DNA of 64,000 bases from Martinezella lusitana (lineage in GTDB: Bacteria > Pseudomonadota > Alphaproteobacteria > Rhizobiales > Rhizobiaceae): positions 372,001 through 436,000 of the forward strand of contig NZ_JACHBG010000004.1 of assembly GCF_014207095.1 (NCBI RefSeq), in the 5' to 3' direction. Below are positions 46,420 through 56,157 of the stretch, in pieces. Positions within the stretch are counted from its first letter, which is position 1; the number at the start of each line of letters is the position of its first letter. The notes under the pieces are model-generated. The model was not told the DNA's origin. It searched no databases and saw nothing but the letters and a program-made list of their open reading frames with translations. The position numbers and the translations under genes were made by a program.

Positions 46420-46640
46420 ACTTCTGCCTCGTTTAAGCTGGTGGGACCGGATGGCCCTGTGGGTAATGTGAAGTCCCGAGCGCTATAACACTGCAAGCAG
46501 CGAACGCAAAGCCGCTAGAGCCTCCCGCGTCGCGTTTTTGATCATTCGTGACATCATTGGCATTTTGCGATCGGGCATTGCCAAAGCGGTCGATGGGTCT
46601 AATGTCGCGCATGTTTTGCCGATCGCAACGGAATCATATC

Positions 46641-47246
46641 ATGCAGAAATTTGCCGTATCCGCGCTTGCCCTCACGCTCTTTCAGTTTTCGCTCGGTGCG
46701 CATGTGGCGCTCGCCGCCGATGCGACGACGCCGGTCAAGGTCATTATGGATGCGACCGTCTCGAACTGGGCGGGCGGCGACAGCGACTGGCAGGATATTT
46801 TCGGCGAGGACAAGCTCAAGAATGTCTACAGCAAGGATTTCGCAGCAAAGTATCAGGCGGCAGCGCAATTTCCTGCCGCGGACGAAGATGGGATTTCGCC
46901 TTTCGATTACGATGTGATCGTCAATGCGCAAGATGCGTGTCCGCTTGAGGAGATGAAGATCGTCGCGCAGCCACCCAAGAACAATACAACGGAAGTGTTG
47001 GCGACCTTCAAGAAATCCACCTGCATGGGCTCGGATGCCGACTATCAGAAGATGACGACGGTGCGCTTCGAGGTGATCGAAGAGGGCGGAAAGCCCGTCG
47101 TCGACGATATCGTCACGAACGATGACAATGGTAATCCGAGCTCACTGAAAAACGTGATGCAGGATCTCGTCAAACAGCAGCAACAACAGCCTGGCGATCG
47201 GCAACAGCAGCCCACGGATCAGGCGAAGCCGGCCAATCCGCAATAA
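46641..47246 (+). CDS. secreted protein of unknown function with Gln-rich tail
   Basis: 201 aa from ATG 46641; upstream in-frame Met codons lack a signal peptide start. Signal peptide ~1-25 (ending VALAAD). The mature part has one Cys pair (in AQDACPLEE and KSTCMGSD) and a folded alpha/beta-like region, followed by a C-terminal tail with KQQQQQPGDRQQQP. I do not recognise the family with certainty. Probably periplasmic; single transcription unit before trmJ. Confidence 0.65.
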   Translation: MQKFAVSALALTLFQFSLGAHVALAADATTPVKVIMDATVSNWAGGDSDWQDIFGEDKLKNVYSKDFAAKYQAAAQFPAADEDGISPFDYDVIVNAQDACPLEEMKIVAQPPKNNTTEVLATFKKSTCMGSDADYQKMTTVRFEVIEEGGKPVVDDIVTNDDNGNPSSLKNVMQDLVKQQQQQPGDRQQQPTDQAKPANPQ

Positions 47247-47360
47247 TCGGGCAGACAGCATTACCGAGCCTGCGCGCAAAAACCTTGCCGATCGGTTGGT
47301 GTGCCGCTATTGCGACCCGTAAATGGCGCGGCTGGGTTCGCGTGCGGAGATTTGAGCACC

Positions 47361-48215
47361 ATGGCAGGTACGAACAGCGAGCGTCAACTTCTGGCCGAAG
47401 GGCCGGCCGTCATTCTGGTCGAGCCGCAGATGGGCGAGAATATCGGCATGGTGGCTCGCGCCATGGCGAATTTCGGCCTTGCCGAGTTGCGGCTCGTCAA
47501 TCCGCGCGATGGCTGGCCGAACGAGAGGGCGCAGGCCACCGCTTCCAAGGCGGATCACATCATTGAAGCGACGAAGGTCTACGACACGCTGGAACAGGCG
47601 ATATCGGATCTCAACTTCGTCTATGCGACGACCGCGCGGGAACGGGACGGCTACAAGCCGGTTCGCTCGCCAGTCGTTGCGGCCGAAACCCTTCGCGCGA
47701 AGTTCAAGGCGGGCGAGGGCACCGGTATTCTCTTCGGGCGCGAGCGCTGGGGCCTGACGAATGAGGAAGTGGCGCTGGCCGACGAAATCGTCACCTTCCC
47801 GGTCAACCCTGCCTTCGCTTCGCTTAACATCGCGCAAGCCGTGCTGCTGATGTCCTATGAGTGGATGAAATCGGGCATGGAGGATCTTGGTGCGGTGCCG
47901 TTCCAGGCGCTGGAACAGCGACCCTCGACGAAGGATCAGCTTTTCGGCCTTTTTGACCAGTTGGAGGAAGCGCTCGATGCGCGCAATTATTTCCATCCCG
48001 CCGGGAAAAAGCCGAAAATGGTCGACAATCTTCGCGCAGTCCTCTCGCGCAGGGCGTTTACCGAGCAGGAAATCAGCGTCCTTCGCGGGGTGATCTCGTC
48101 TCTCGACCGCTTCACGCGGAAGTCTCCGCGCGGCAGCGGCTCGCATCCCCGGCCCAGCAAGACGTCCTCCAAAGCGCCCAAGGAAACCACCAGTGATGAC
48201 AGCAGCGGCGAATGA
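47361..48215 (+). CDS. trmJ: tRNA (cytidine/uridine-2'-O)-methyltransferase TrmJ
   Basis: 284 aa from ATG 47361 (weak GGAGA ribosome-binding site). SPOUT-class fold with knot motifs: [39 protein letters not shown] and [16 protein letters not shown]. TrmJ 2'-O-methylates nucleotide 32 of tRNA. A basic Ser/Pro/Lys-rich C-terminal tail follows. The next gene, murI, starts inside its last codons (about 20-bp overlap), implying translational coupling. Confidence 0.9.
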   Translation: MAGTNSERQLLAEGPAVILVEPQMGENIGMVARAMANFGLAELRLVNPRDGWPNERAQATASKADHIIEATKVYDTLEQAISDLNFVYATTARERDGYKPVRSPVVAAETLRAKFKAGEGTGILFGRERWGLTNEEVALADEIVTFPVNPAFASLNIAQAVLLMSYEWMKSGMEDLGAVPFQALEQRPSTKDQLFGLFDQLEEALDARNYFHPAGKKPKMVDNLRAVLSRRAFTEQEISVLRGVISSLDRFTRKSPRGSGSHPRPSKTSSKAPKETTSDDSSGE

Positions 48216-48996
48216 GCTGAAACCGGTCCTTGTCTTCGATTCAGGGATCGGCGGTTTGACCGTGTTGCGCGAAGCGCGGGTTCTGATGCCGGAACGCGGT
48301 TTCATCTATGTCGCCGACGATGCCGGTTTTCCTTATGGCGGCTGGGAAGAGCCGGCGCTGAAGCAACGCGTCGTCGATCTCTTTGCAAAGCTGCTTGCGC
48401 AATATGATCCGGAAGTCTGCATCATCGCCTGCAATACGGCCTTCACGCTTGTCGGGGCTGATTTGCGCGCGGCTTTTCCGCAGATGACCTTTATTGGCAC
48501 GGTGCCGGCGATCAAGCCGGCTGCGGAGCGGACGCGTTCAGGCCTAGTTTCGGTGCTGGCGACGCCAGGCACGGTCAAACGAGCCTATACGCGCGATCTG
48601 ATCCAGTCTTTCGCCACCCAATGTCATGTCCGGCTTGTCGGATCGGAAAATCTGGCGCGCCTCGCGGAGAGCTATATTCGCGGCGATGCGATTGCCGACG
48701 AGGCTGTCATGACGGAGATCGACCAGTGCTTCGTCGAGATGGATGGCCGCAAGACCGATATCGTCGTGCTCGCCTGCACACATTATCCGTTCATGGCCAA
48801 TATTTTTCGTCGGCTGGCGCCGTGGCCGGTCGATTGGCTGGATCCCGCTGAGGCGATCGCGAGGCGCGCCCGCAGCCTGGTGCCACAAGCGGCCGATGCG
48901 GTCCATCCCGGCAATTTCGACTTTGTGGTGTTCACGTCAGGTGCGCCGGATTTTCCCACCCGCCGGCTGATGCAGGGTTTTGGACTGAAGGCTTGA
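48196..48996 (+). CDS. murI: glutamate racemase
   Basis: 266 aa from ATG 48196 (a GTG at 48193 with AAGGA 8 nt upstream is equally possible). Makes D-glutamate for peptidoglycan. [12 protein letters not shown], the first catalytic Cys in IIACNTAF and the second in [10 protein letters not shown] are visible. It overlaps trmJ and is itself overlapped or abutted by the GNAT gene. Slightly unusual [15 protein letters not shown] at the usual active-site YxxDxxxxPYG region is still consistent. Confidence 0.92.
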   Translation: MTAAANELKPVLVFDSGIGGLTVLREARVLMPERGFIYVADDAGFPYGGWEEPALKQRVVDLFAKLLAQYDPEVCIIACNTAFTLVGADLRAAFPQMTFIGTVPAIKPAAERTRSGLVSVLATPGTVKRAYTRDLIQSFATQCHVRLVGSENLARLAESYIRGDAIADEAVMTEIDQCFVEMDGRKTDIVVLACTHYPFMANIFRRLAPWPVDWLDPAEAIARRARSLVPQAADAVHPGNFDFVVFTSGAPDFPTRRLMQGFGLKA

Positions 48997-48998
48997 TG

Positions 48999-49463
48999 AT
49001 GACCGACAAGATTTCGTTGCGTAAACTCGAATTTGCCGACATGCCGGCCGCTGCGGCGGTCCACCGTGCTTCCTTCGACGAGCGGTTGCCGACGCTTAGC
49101 GGCCTTCATACGCCCGAAGAGGATGTCGGTTTCTGGAGCGCCGTCGTCTACAAGGATTGCCAGATCTGGGGCGCAGAAGAGGACGGCCGATTGGTGGGCG
49201 TCATCGCCTTTCTCGAGGATTGGATCGACCAGCTCTATGTTTTGCCCGAGGCCCAAGGGCGCGGCATCGGCAGCCGCCTGCTTGATGTGGCGAAATCCAG
49301 CTATCCGGTGCTCTCGCTCTGGACCTTCCAGAGAAATGCGCCGGCACGCCGCTTTTACGAGAAGCACGGCTTCTTCGTGGTTGACGAGTCGGACGGGGCA
49401 GGCAATGAGGAAAAGGAACCGGATGTGCTCTACAAATGGGAAGCACGTCTGCACCGGATGTAA
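48999..49463 (+). CDS. GNAT-family N-acetyltransferase
   Basis: 154 aa; of the clustered starts at 48993-48999 the ATG at 48999 has the best spacing (AAGG, 7 nt). Acetyl-CoA-binding motif A LYVLPEAQGRGIGSRLLD and motif B TFQRNAPARRFYEKHGF are intact. Acceptor unknown. It follows murI directly, probably in the same transcript. Confidence 0.85.
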   Translation: MTDKISLRKLEFADMPAAAAVHRASFDERLPTLSGLHTPEEDVGFWSAVVYKDCQIWGAEEDGRLVGVIAFLEDWIDQLYVLPEAQGRGIGSRLLDVAKSSYPVLSLWTFQRNAPARRFYEKHGFFVVDESDGAGNEEKEPDVLYKWEARLHRM

Positions 49464-49537
49464 TGCAAGACCGGTATGAACGACGGGATTAGCGGGAGTT
49501 CGATAGTTGATGTCTTTTGAGAATGCCGAGGCAAGCC

Positions 49538-50683
49538 ATGCGCCTGCGTGAATGCTACAACTTCCATGATTTTCGCCTGCTCGCGAAAAAGCGTCTTCCC
49601 GGCCCGATCTTCAACTATATCGACGGCGCAGCCGACGATGAGGTGACGCTGCGACGAAACACATCGAGCTTCGAAAGCTGCGATCTCGTTCCCAACGTCC
49701 TGCGTGGGGTGAGTGAGATCGATATGTCTGTCACCGTCATGGGACAAAAGCTCGCGACGCCATTCTACTGCTCGCCGACGGCGCTGCAGCGGCTGTTTCA
49801 CCATCAGGGCGAGAATGCAGTTGCCGCCGCTGCGGCTTCTCTCGGAACGATGTTCGGGGTCTCTTCGCTCGGCACCGTCAGTCTTGAGGAAATACGCAAG
49901 AAGTATCAAGGCCCGCAGGTCTATCAGTTCTATTTCCATAAGGATCGCGGGCTGAACCGGGCGATGATGGAGCGGGCGAAGGACGCCGGCGTCAATGTGA
50001 TGATGCTGACCGTTGACAGCATCACCGGCGGCAACCGCGAGCGCGATCTGCGCACCGGTTTCTCCATTCCGTTCAAGCTCAATCTCGCAGGCCTTACCCA
50101 GTTCGCTATCAAGCCTGCCTGGGCGCTGAACTATGTCACGCACGAGAAGTTCCGGCTGCCGCAGCTCGACGAGCATGTGGATATGAGCGGCGGCGCCATG
50201 TCGATCGGCAAGTATTTTACCGAGATGCTCGATCCGTCGATGAACTGGAACGACGTCGCCGAAATGGTGAAGCATTGGAACGGGCAGTTCTGCCTGAAGG
50301 GCATCATGTCGGTCGAAGACGCCAAACGTGCCGTCGACATCGGCTGCACCGGCATCGTGCTCTCGAACCATGGTGGGCGACAGCTGGACGGTTCTCGCTC
50401 CGCATTCGATCAGCTGGCCGAGATCGTTGACGCCGTTGGTCATCGCATCGACGTGATGATGGACGGCGGCATTCAGCGCGGCACGCATGTCCTGAAAGCG
50501 CTGTCGCTCGGCGCCAAGGCGGTCGGCCTCGGCCGTTTCTATCTTTATCCTCTGGCTGCCGCCGGTCAGGCGGGCGTGGAGCGCGCATTGCGGCATCTGC
50601 GTACCGAAGTCGAGCGCGACATGAAGCTGATGGGCTGCACCTCCGTCAGCCAGCTGTCGCGGGCCAATCTGCGGTTCAGGTAG
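49538..50683 (+). CDS. lldD: FMN-dependent L-lactate dehydrogenase
   Basis: 381 aa from ATG 49538 (GAGG, 6-nt spacer). Alpha-hydroxy-acid oxidase fold: FNYIDGAADDEVTLRRN, FYCSPTALQRLFHHQGE, YQFYFHKDRG, the MLTVDSITGGNRERDLRTGFSIP loop and the active-site IVLSNHGGRQLDGS with the catalytic His, followed by VMMDGGIQRGTHVLKALSLGA for FMN phosphate binding. Oxidises L-lactate to pyruvate, feeding electrons to the quinone pool. Other 2-hydroxy acids cannot be excluded. Confidence 0.88.
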   Translation: MRLRECYNFHDFRLLAKKRLPGPIFNYIDGAADDEVTLRRNTSSFESCDLVPNVLRGVSEIDMSVTVMGQKLATPFYCSPTALQRLFHHQGENAVAAAAASLGTMFGVSSLGTVSLEEIRKKYQGPQVYQFYFHKDRGLNRAMMERAKDAGVNVMMLTVDSITGGNRERDLRTGFSIPFKLNLAGLTQFAIKPAWALNYVTHEKFRLPQLDEHVDMSGGAMSIGKYFTEMLDPSMNWNDVAEMVKHWNGQFCLKGIMSVEDAKRAVDIGCTGIVLSNHGGRQLDGSRSAFDQLAEIVDAVGHRIDVMMDGGIQRGTHVLKALSLGAKAVGLGRFYLYPLAAAGQAGVERALRHLRTEVERDMKLMGCTSVSQLSRANLRFR

Positions 50684-50742
50684 ATCTCGCAATCGCCTGT
50701 GGGTTTCCTCAATCCACGGGCGCGAAGCTTGGAAATCTTTGC

Positions 50743-50848
50743 TAGAGCAATTCCAGGAAAAGTGCGCAGCGGTTTTCCGTCCGAAATTGCGTTAAAAGAA
50801 TACGAGATAGAGCATTTTCGCGATTCGAAGAAAAGCGGAAGTGCTCTA
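50743..50848. repeat. rhizobial intergenic palindromic repeat (RIME-like), full copy
   Basis: About 106 bp bounded by TAGAGCA and its complement TGCTCTA. Internal core AAAAGTGCGCAGCGGTTTTC and a second palindromic arm GCATTTTCGCGATTCGAAG ... GAAAAGCGGAAGTGCTC. Homologous to the copy at 35921-35995. Confidence 0.8.
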
Positions 50849-50919
50849 GACGGAGGCTCGTCCTTTCAGAATGATGGGACGCAGCCGCATTTGATTCTTG
50901 ATCATATAGGGGAAGTGCA

Positions 50920-52437
50920 TTGCAGGTCGGCATCGACATGGGAACGGCGTCCGGCGGGACCAGCGCCCAGCTCGATATCGAGGAGCTGCTGGCGACGCGT
51001 CTCCTGGTCCAAGGCAATTCCGGCTCCGGAAAATCGCACCTTTTGCGGCGGTTGCTTGAGCAATCCGCGCAATGGGTGCAGCAGGTCATCATCGATCCCG
51101 AAGGCGATTTCGTCACGCTGGCCGACAAGTTCGGCCATGTGGTTGTCGATGGCGAGCGCACGGAAGCTGAGCTTGCCGGTATCGCCAACCGCATCCGCCA
51201 GCATCGCGTCTCCTGCGTGCTGACGCTGGAGGGGCTCGATATTGAGCAGCAAATGCGCGCCGCCGCCGCCTTCCTCAACGGCATGTTCGATGCCGATCGC
51301 GAGTTCTGGTATCCGGTGCTTGTCGTCGTCGACGAGGCGCAGATGTTTGCGCCGTCGGTCGGCGGTGACGTCTCGGAAGATGCACGCAAAATGTCGCTCG
51401 GCGCGATGACCAACCTGATGTGCCGTGGTCGAAAGCGCGGGCTTGCCGGCGTCATCGCCACGCAGCGCCTGGCAAAGCTTGCCAAGAACGTGGCGGCAGA
51501 AGCGTCCAACTTCCTGATGGGCCGCACCTTCCTCGATATCGACATGGCCCGTGCCGCCGACCTTCTTGGCATGGATCGCCGGCAGGCGGAAATGTTCCGC
51601 GATCTGAAGCGCGGCAATTTCGTCGCACTTGGGCCGGCGCTTTCGCGTCGCCCGCTGCCGATCGCGATCGGCACGGTGGAAACCTCGGCGCGTTCTTCCA
51701 GCCCGAAGCTGATGCCGCTGCCGGATGCGCCGCAGGACGTGGAAGATCTGATCTTCACGCCGGATCCCGAAGAATTTACACGACCCGCCGTTCGCCGCGC
51801 CACGCCGGCGCCGCGTCCGACGACCGATATTCTGGCCGAGCTTTCCCGCTCGGTGCCAGCCGCAGGACCGGCACCTTCGGAGTCGAAGGTCAGCCAGCCG
51901 GAATTATCGAGCGAGGATCGTGAAGCGAGGGTCAGCGCCGTGCTCTCCGAGATCCTTGACGATCCAGCGTCAGGCTTCCGCACGGATTCAGTGCTCTATC
52001 AGGAATTTCTCGTGCGGCTGCGCATGCGCCGCGTCCCTGGCTCGCCGATGAGCTTGTCGGAGTTTCGCCGCCGCGTGGCGATTACGCGCTCCGGCGCCGA
52101 CGAAGAGATCATGGCGACGGAGCAATGGGCGACGGCGCTCTCGCTTTCTTCCAGCGTCACCGATGATCTGCAGGGCGTTTTCCTGATGCTGGCCAAGGCC
52201 GCCATCAGTGGTGAGCCGTGCCCCTCGGACGCGCGCATCGCCCGTGCCTACGGCACCCATTCGGCCCGTCGCGCGCGGCGTCTTCTCAGCTATTTCGAGG
52301 AGCAGGGCAGCGTCGTCGTCCACACGGATTTCTCCGGTAAGCGTATCGTCGCCTTCCCGGATATGGGATGCCAGACCGCTCCGGGCGATGCCAATGCGCC
52401 TGATCTGGATGGCGGCGAGCAGGCAGCTGCGGAATAG
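50920..52437 (+). CDS. HerA/DUF87-type ATPase with C-terminal helical domain
   Basis: 505 aa from TTG 50920 (AGGGGA, 6-nt spacer; ATG 50938 is an alternative). P-loop GNSGSGKS (~32-39), IIDPEGDFV, Walker B VLVVVDEAQMF and the sensor/arginine region RGRKRGLAGVIATQRLAKL resemble the HerA/FtsK-like DUF87 ATPases. The middle is Pro/Ser-rich; the C-terminal ~120 residues contain a winged-helix-like segment (ARIARAYGTHSARRARRLLSYFEEQG). Cytosolic; may act on DNA. No NurA-type nuclease gene is adjacent. Role unknown. Confidence 0.75.
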   Translation: MQVGIDMGTASGGTSAQLDIEELLATRLLVQGNSGSGKSHLLRRLLEQSAQWVQQVIIDPEGDFVTLADKFGHVVVDGERTEAELAGIANRIRQHRVSCVLTLEGLDIEQQMRAAAAFLNGMFDADREFWYPVLVVVDEAQMFAPSVGGDVSEDARKMSLGAMTNLMCRGRKRGLAGVIATQRLAKLAKNVAAEASNFLMGRTFLDIDMARAADLLGMDRRQAEMFRDLKRGNFVALGPALSRRPLPIAIGTVETSARSSSPKLMPLPDAPQDVEDLIFTPDPEEFTRPAVRRATPAPRPTTDILAELSRSVPAAGPAPSESKVSQPELSSEDREARVSAVLSEILDDPASGFRTDSVLYQEFLVRLRMRRVPGSPMSLSEFRRRVAITRSGADEEIMATEQWATALSLSSSVTDDLQGVFLMLAKAAISGEPCPSDARIARAYGTHSARRARRLLSYFEEQGSVVVHTDFSGKRIVAFPDMGCQTAPGDANAPDLDGGEQAAAE

Positions 52438-52471
52438 CTGCCCTATTCTCGTTGAAGAGCGCTTGGCGCTG

Positions 52472-52500
52472 TTGACATTTTCATGACGACCGCTTAGAGA
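52472..52500 (+). promoter_or_regulatory. candidate rpsD promoter
   Basis: TTGACA (52472-52477), 17-bp spacer, TAGAGA (52495-52500), giving a leader of about 165 nt. The leader contains a perfect 12-bp palindrome CGTTCGCGAACG at about 52559-52570. Confidence 0.5.
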
Positions 52501-52669
52501 CCGCCCAACGCCGGGCAGAAATGTCCGGTGTTTCATTTGACATGTCCCGTGGCTTCGTCCGTTCGCGAACGTGAGAAGCCTGTCAGAGCTCGAAAACGGA
52601 GTTCAGAGGAGGGCGTGTTTCCTTCGCGGTTCGGCAACGGGCCGCCACAACACTTTGAAAGGAAATGCG

Positions 52670-53287
52670 ATGAGCAAGCGCGAATCGTCCAAGTACAAAA
52701 TTGACCGCCGTATGGGCGAAAACATCTGGGGCCGTCCGAAGTCCCCGGTTAACCGCCGCGAATACGGCCCGGGCCAGCACGGCCAGCGCCGCAAGGGCAA
52801 GCTTTCGGACTTTGGTGTGCAGCTGCGCGCCAAGCAGAAGCTGAAGGGCTACTACGGCGACCTGCGCGAGAAGCAGTTCCGCGCCATCTTCGCTGAAGCT
52901 GACCGCCGCAAGGGTGACACCTCGGAAAACCTGATCGGCCTGCTCGAATCGCGCCTTGACGCGATCGTCTACCGCGCCAAGTTCGTTCCGACCGTCTTTG
53001 CTGCCCGTCAGTTCGTAAACCATGGTCACGTCACCGTTAACGGCGTTCGCGTCAACATCGGTTCGTACCGCTGCAAGGCTGGCGACGTTATCGAAGTTCG
53101 CGAAAAGTCCAAGCAGCTCGTAACCGTCCTCGAGTCGGTTGCCCTGGCTGAACGCGACGTTCCGGACTACGTCGAAGTCGACCACAACAAGATGGTTGCG
53201 ACCTTCGCCCGCGTTCCGGCTCTCAGCGACGTACCGTACGCTGTCGTCATGGAACCGCATCTGGTCGTCGAATTCTATTCGCGTTAA
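52670..53287 (+). CDS. rpsD: 30S ribosomal protein S4
   Basis: 205 aa from ATG 52670 (AAAGGA). S4 N-terminal region [41 protein letters not shown], then the S4 RNA-binding domain with [34 protein letters not shown]. Binds 16S rRNA early in small-subunit assembly. It stands alone rather than in the alpha operon, as usual for this lineage. Confidence 0.98.
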   Translation: MSKRESSKYKIDRRMGENIWGRPKSPVNRREYGPGQHGQRRKGKLSDFGVQLRAKQKLKGYYGDLREKQFRAIFAEADRRKGDTSENLIGLLESRLDAIVYRAKFVPTVFAARQFVNHGHVTVNGVRVNIGSYRCKAGDVIEVREKSKQLVTVLESVALAERDVPDYVEVDHNKMVATFARVPALSDVPYAVVMEPHLVVEFYSR

Positions 53288-53313
53288 TAAGCGGATAACT
53301 TTCTTGATGAATG

Positions 53314-53342
53314 AAAAGCCGCTCGGTTCGAGCGGCTTTTTT
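53314..53342 (+). terminator. terminator after rpsD
   Basis: AAAGCCGCTCG / CGAGCGGCTTT 11-bp stem with a GTT loop followed by further T. It ends only 17 bp before the glsA start. Confidence 0.93.
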
Positions 53343-53358
53343 GTCTTTGGAGCGCCTC

Positions 53359-54288
53359 ATGACGGATTTGCAGGCTATTCTCGACGGCATTCATGCGGAG
53401 CTTTCGCCACGCATTGGCGAAGGCAAGGTTGCCGATTACATTCCCGAACTGGCGAAGGTCGATCCGAACCAGTTCGGCATGGCGATCGCAACGGTCAATG
53501 GTGATGTCTACAGCATCGGCGATGCTGCAATTCCTTTCTCCATTCAGAGTATTTCCAAGGTCTTCATGCTCACCCTTGCGCTCGGCAAGGTCGGGGAAAG
53601 CCTCTGGAAGCGGGTGGGGCGTGAGCCTTCCGGCACGGCCTTCAACTCGATCGTGCAGCTCGAGCGGGAAGAAGGCATTCCCCGCAATCCCTTCGTCAAT
53701 GCCGGCGCGATTGCCGTCAGCGATGTCGTGCTGGCCGGGCACGAGCCGCGTGAAGCGATCGGCGAGCTCTTACGCTTTGTGCGTTATGTGGCCGACGACG
53801 AAACGATCAGCATCGACGACAGGGTTGCGCGCTCGGAGACGCAGACGGGCTATCGCAATTTTGCGCTTGCCAATTTCATGCGCGCCTACGGCAATATCCA
53901 TCATCCGGTCGAGCATGTGCTCGGCGTCTATTTTCATCAATGCGCGCTGTCGATGAGCTGCCAGCAGCTTGCCAAGGCGGGGCTCTATCTCGCCGCGCGG
54001 GGCAGCAATCCGATCACCGGCCATTCAGTCGTTTCGCCAAAACGGGCGCGACGGATCAATGCGCTGATGCTGACCTGCGGCCATTATGACGGCTCCGGCG
54101 ACTTTGCCTATCACGTCGGCCTGCCGGGCAAGAGTGGCGTCGGTGGCGGCATCCTGGCGGTTGCTCCGGGCATCGGCTCGATCGCCGCCTGGTCGCCGGG
54201 GCTGAACAAGGTCGGCAATTCGCTGCTTGGGGCCGTGGCGCTTGAAATGCTGGCGGCACGTACGGGCTGGTCGGTGTTCGGCGATTGA
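53359..54288 (+). CDS. glsA: glutaminase
   Basis: 309 aa from ATG 53359 (GGAG, 6-nt spacer). Serine-dependent beta-lactamase-like glutaminase: the catalytic Ser64-x-x-Lys67 in [18 protein letters not shown], the [15 protein letters not shown] block and [15 protein letters not shown]. Hydrolyses glutamine to glutamate and ammonia in the cytosol. The rpsD terminator abuts it, so it needs its own promoter inside rpsD or partial readthrough. Confidence 0.93.
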   Translation: MTDLQAILDGIHAELSPRIGEGKVADYIPELAKVDPNQFGMAIATVNGDVYSIGDAAIPFSIQSISKVFMLTLALGKVGESLWKRVGREPSGTAFNSIVQLEREEGIPRNPFVNAGAIAVSDVVLAGHEPREAIGELLRFVRYVADDETISIDDRVARSETQTGYRNFALANFMRAYGNIHHPVEHVLGVYFHQCALSMSCQQLAKAGLYLAARGSNPITGHSVVSPKRARRINALMLTCGHYDGSGDFAYHVGLPGKSGVGGGILAVAPGIGSIAAWSPGLNKVGNSLLGAVALEMLAARTGWSVFGD

Positions 54289-54348
54289 TACGGTGTCTTC
54301 TCGCGCTGCTTTCTGCTATCAGCGTGACGACCTGCAAGGAATGACGGA

Positions 54349-55245
54349 ATGAATATCGCGACGACGGTGAAGGATGAAATCGATATCGAGGCCGAAGATG
54401 GCGGCTCTGCCGTTCATCCGATGTTTTCCGATGCGCCGCGTTCTGTCTCCTTCAACAAGCTTCGCAAGCGGCTGCTGCGGCAGGTTCGCCAGGCTATGGA
54501 AGACTTCCAGATGCTGAAGGGGCAGAAGCGCTGGTTGATCGGTCTTTCCGGCGGCAAGGATTCCTATGGTTTGCTGGCGCTGCTGCTTGACCTGAAATGG
54601 CGTGGTCTGCTGCCTGTGGAATTGGTTGCCTGCAATCTCGACCAGGGCCAGCCGAATTTCCCGAAACATATTCTGCCCGAATATCTGACGAAGATCGGCG
54701 TCACGCATCGCATCGAGTATCGCGACACCTATTCCATCGTGAAGGAAAAGGTGCCCGAGGGTGCAACCTATTGCTCGCTCTGTTCGCGCCTGCGTCGCGG
54801 CAATCTCTATCGCATCGCCCGCGAGGAAGGTTGCGACGCGCTGGTGCTCGGCCATCATCGCGAAGACATTCTCGAAACCTTCTTCATGAACTTCTTCCAT
54901 GGTGGACGGCTGGCTTCCATGCCGGCGAAACTTCTGAATGACGAGGGCGATCTGATGCTGCTGCGTCCGCTCGCCTATGCCGCCGAGGACGATCTCGCCA
55001 AATTTGCGACCGCCATGCAATTTCCGATCATTCCCTGCGATCTCTGCGGTTCGCAGGACGGCCTGCAGCGCAACGCCATGAAGGACATGCTTGCCGATAT
55101 CGAGCGGCGCATGCCGGGTCGCAAGGATACGATGTTGCGCGCGCTGGCGCATGTGAACCCTTCACATCTGCTGGATCCGAAACTCTTCGATTTCGCCGGC
55201 CTGATGGCCGCAGGATCCTCTGCGGAGCCATCTGACGCCGGATAA
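54349..55245 (+). CDS. ttcA: tRNA 2-thiocytidine(32) synthetase TtcA
   Basis: 298 aa. PP-loop ATPase motif SGGKDS (67-72), the two CxxC pairs for the 4Fe-4S cluster in [12 protein letters not shown] and PCDLCGSQ, and [15 protein letters not shown]. Thiolates cytidine 32 of certain tRNAs using ATP and a sulfur donor. A Glu/Asp-rich N-terminal extension (~35 aa) precedes the core. The CxxC spacing and length separate it from TilS and TtuA. Confidence 0.93.
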   Translation: MNIATTVKDEIDIEAEDGGSAVHPMFSDAPRSVSFNKLRKRLLRQVRQAMEDFQMLKGQKRWLIGLSGGKDSYGLLALLLDLKWRGLLPVELVACNLDQGQPNFPKHILPEYLTKIGVTHRIEYRDTYSIVKEKVPEGATYCSLCSRLRRGNLYRIAREEGCDALVLGHHREDILETFFMNFFHGGRLASMPAKLLNDEGDLMLLRPLAYAAEDDLAKFATAMQFPIIPCDLCGSQDGLQRNAMKDMLADIERRMPGRKDTMLRALAHVNPSHLLDPKLFDFAGLMAAGSSAEPSDAG

Positions 55246-55313
55246 GTGGTTTCGCCACACCACTGTCATCGAATCGGGCATAAGAGGAGGCCCTTCCAAA
55301 ACAAAGGCTTCCG

Positions 55314-56141
55314 ATGACTTTCTCCGATACAGATCTCGACTACCTGATGACAATCGTCGCCGAAGCGGCGGCGCAGGAAATCATGCCGCGGTTCCGCAAT
55401 CTGGGCGCCGGTGACATATCGGAAAAGACCTCGGCTATCGATCTGGTGACCGAAGCCGATTTGCTGGCGGAAAAGCACATTACCGTAGCGTTGAAGGCGC
55501 GTTTCCCGGGCGCCCTTATCGTTGGAGAAGAGGCTTACGAGACCAACAAGTCCGTGGTGCCGGCGCTCGCACATGCGGATCTCGCCTTTACGATCGACCC
55601 GGTCGACGGCACGTTCAATTTCGCGGCCGGGCTTCCCGTGTTCGGCACGATCGTCGCCGTGGTCGCCAAAGGCCAGACGATCGCAAGCGTCATCTATGAT
55701 CCCGTTCTCGGCGATACGATAACCGCGATACGCGGAGCCGGTGCTTTTCTTCGCCGGCAGGCGGGGCAGGCGAGGCGACTTTCCGTTGCTCCGGCGGCAC
55801 CTTTGAGCGCGATGACCGGGGCCATATCCTGGGGGCATATGAAGGAGCCCGATCGGTCCCGCGTCGGTGGGAATCTGCGGAAGGCCCGCATGGCTTTCGC
55901 GCTGAATTGCTCCGCCTACGAATATTGGATGGTGGCGTCAGGCAAATGGCACTTTATCGGTCATTCCACGCTGATGCCCTGGGATCATCTTGCTGGGGTA
56001 CTGGTGCACCAGGAGGCTGGCGGCTATACGGCAAAATTCGACGGCACGCCCTACCGGCCCGGCGAAACGACCGGCGGGATCATCTCTGCGCCGGATGAAC
56101 ATAGCTGGCACATAATTCGCCGCGAAATCATCGGCGACTGA
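55314..56141 (+). CDS. inositol monophosphatase family protein (copy 1)
   Basis: 275 aa. Metal-binding motifs VTEAD, GEEAYE (Glu72/Glu73), DPVDGTFNF (95-103) and the C-terminal PWDHLAGVLVHQEAGG are present. Members dephosphorylate inositol phosphates, histidinol phosphate, 3'-phosphoadenosine nucleotides or fructose bisphosphate with Mg2+. It is followed 16 bp later by a clear paralogue. Exact substrate unknown. Confidence 0.85.
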   Translation: MTFSDTDLDYLMTIVAEAAAQEIMPRFRNLGAGDISEKTSAIDLVTEADLLAEKHITVALKARFPGALIVGEEAYETNKSVVPALAHADLAFTIDPVDGTFNFAAGLPVFGTIVAVVAKGQTIASVIYDPVLGDTITAIRGAGAFLRRQAGQARRLSVAPAAPLSAMTGAISWGHMKEPDRSRVGGNLRKARMAFALNCSAYEYWMVASGKWHFIGHSTLMPWDHLAGVLVHQEAGGYTAKFDGTPYRPGETTGGIISAPDEHSWHIIRREIIGD

Positions 56142-56157
56142 CAGGAAAGGACCAATC

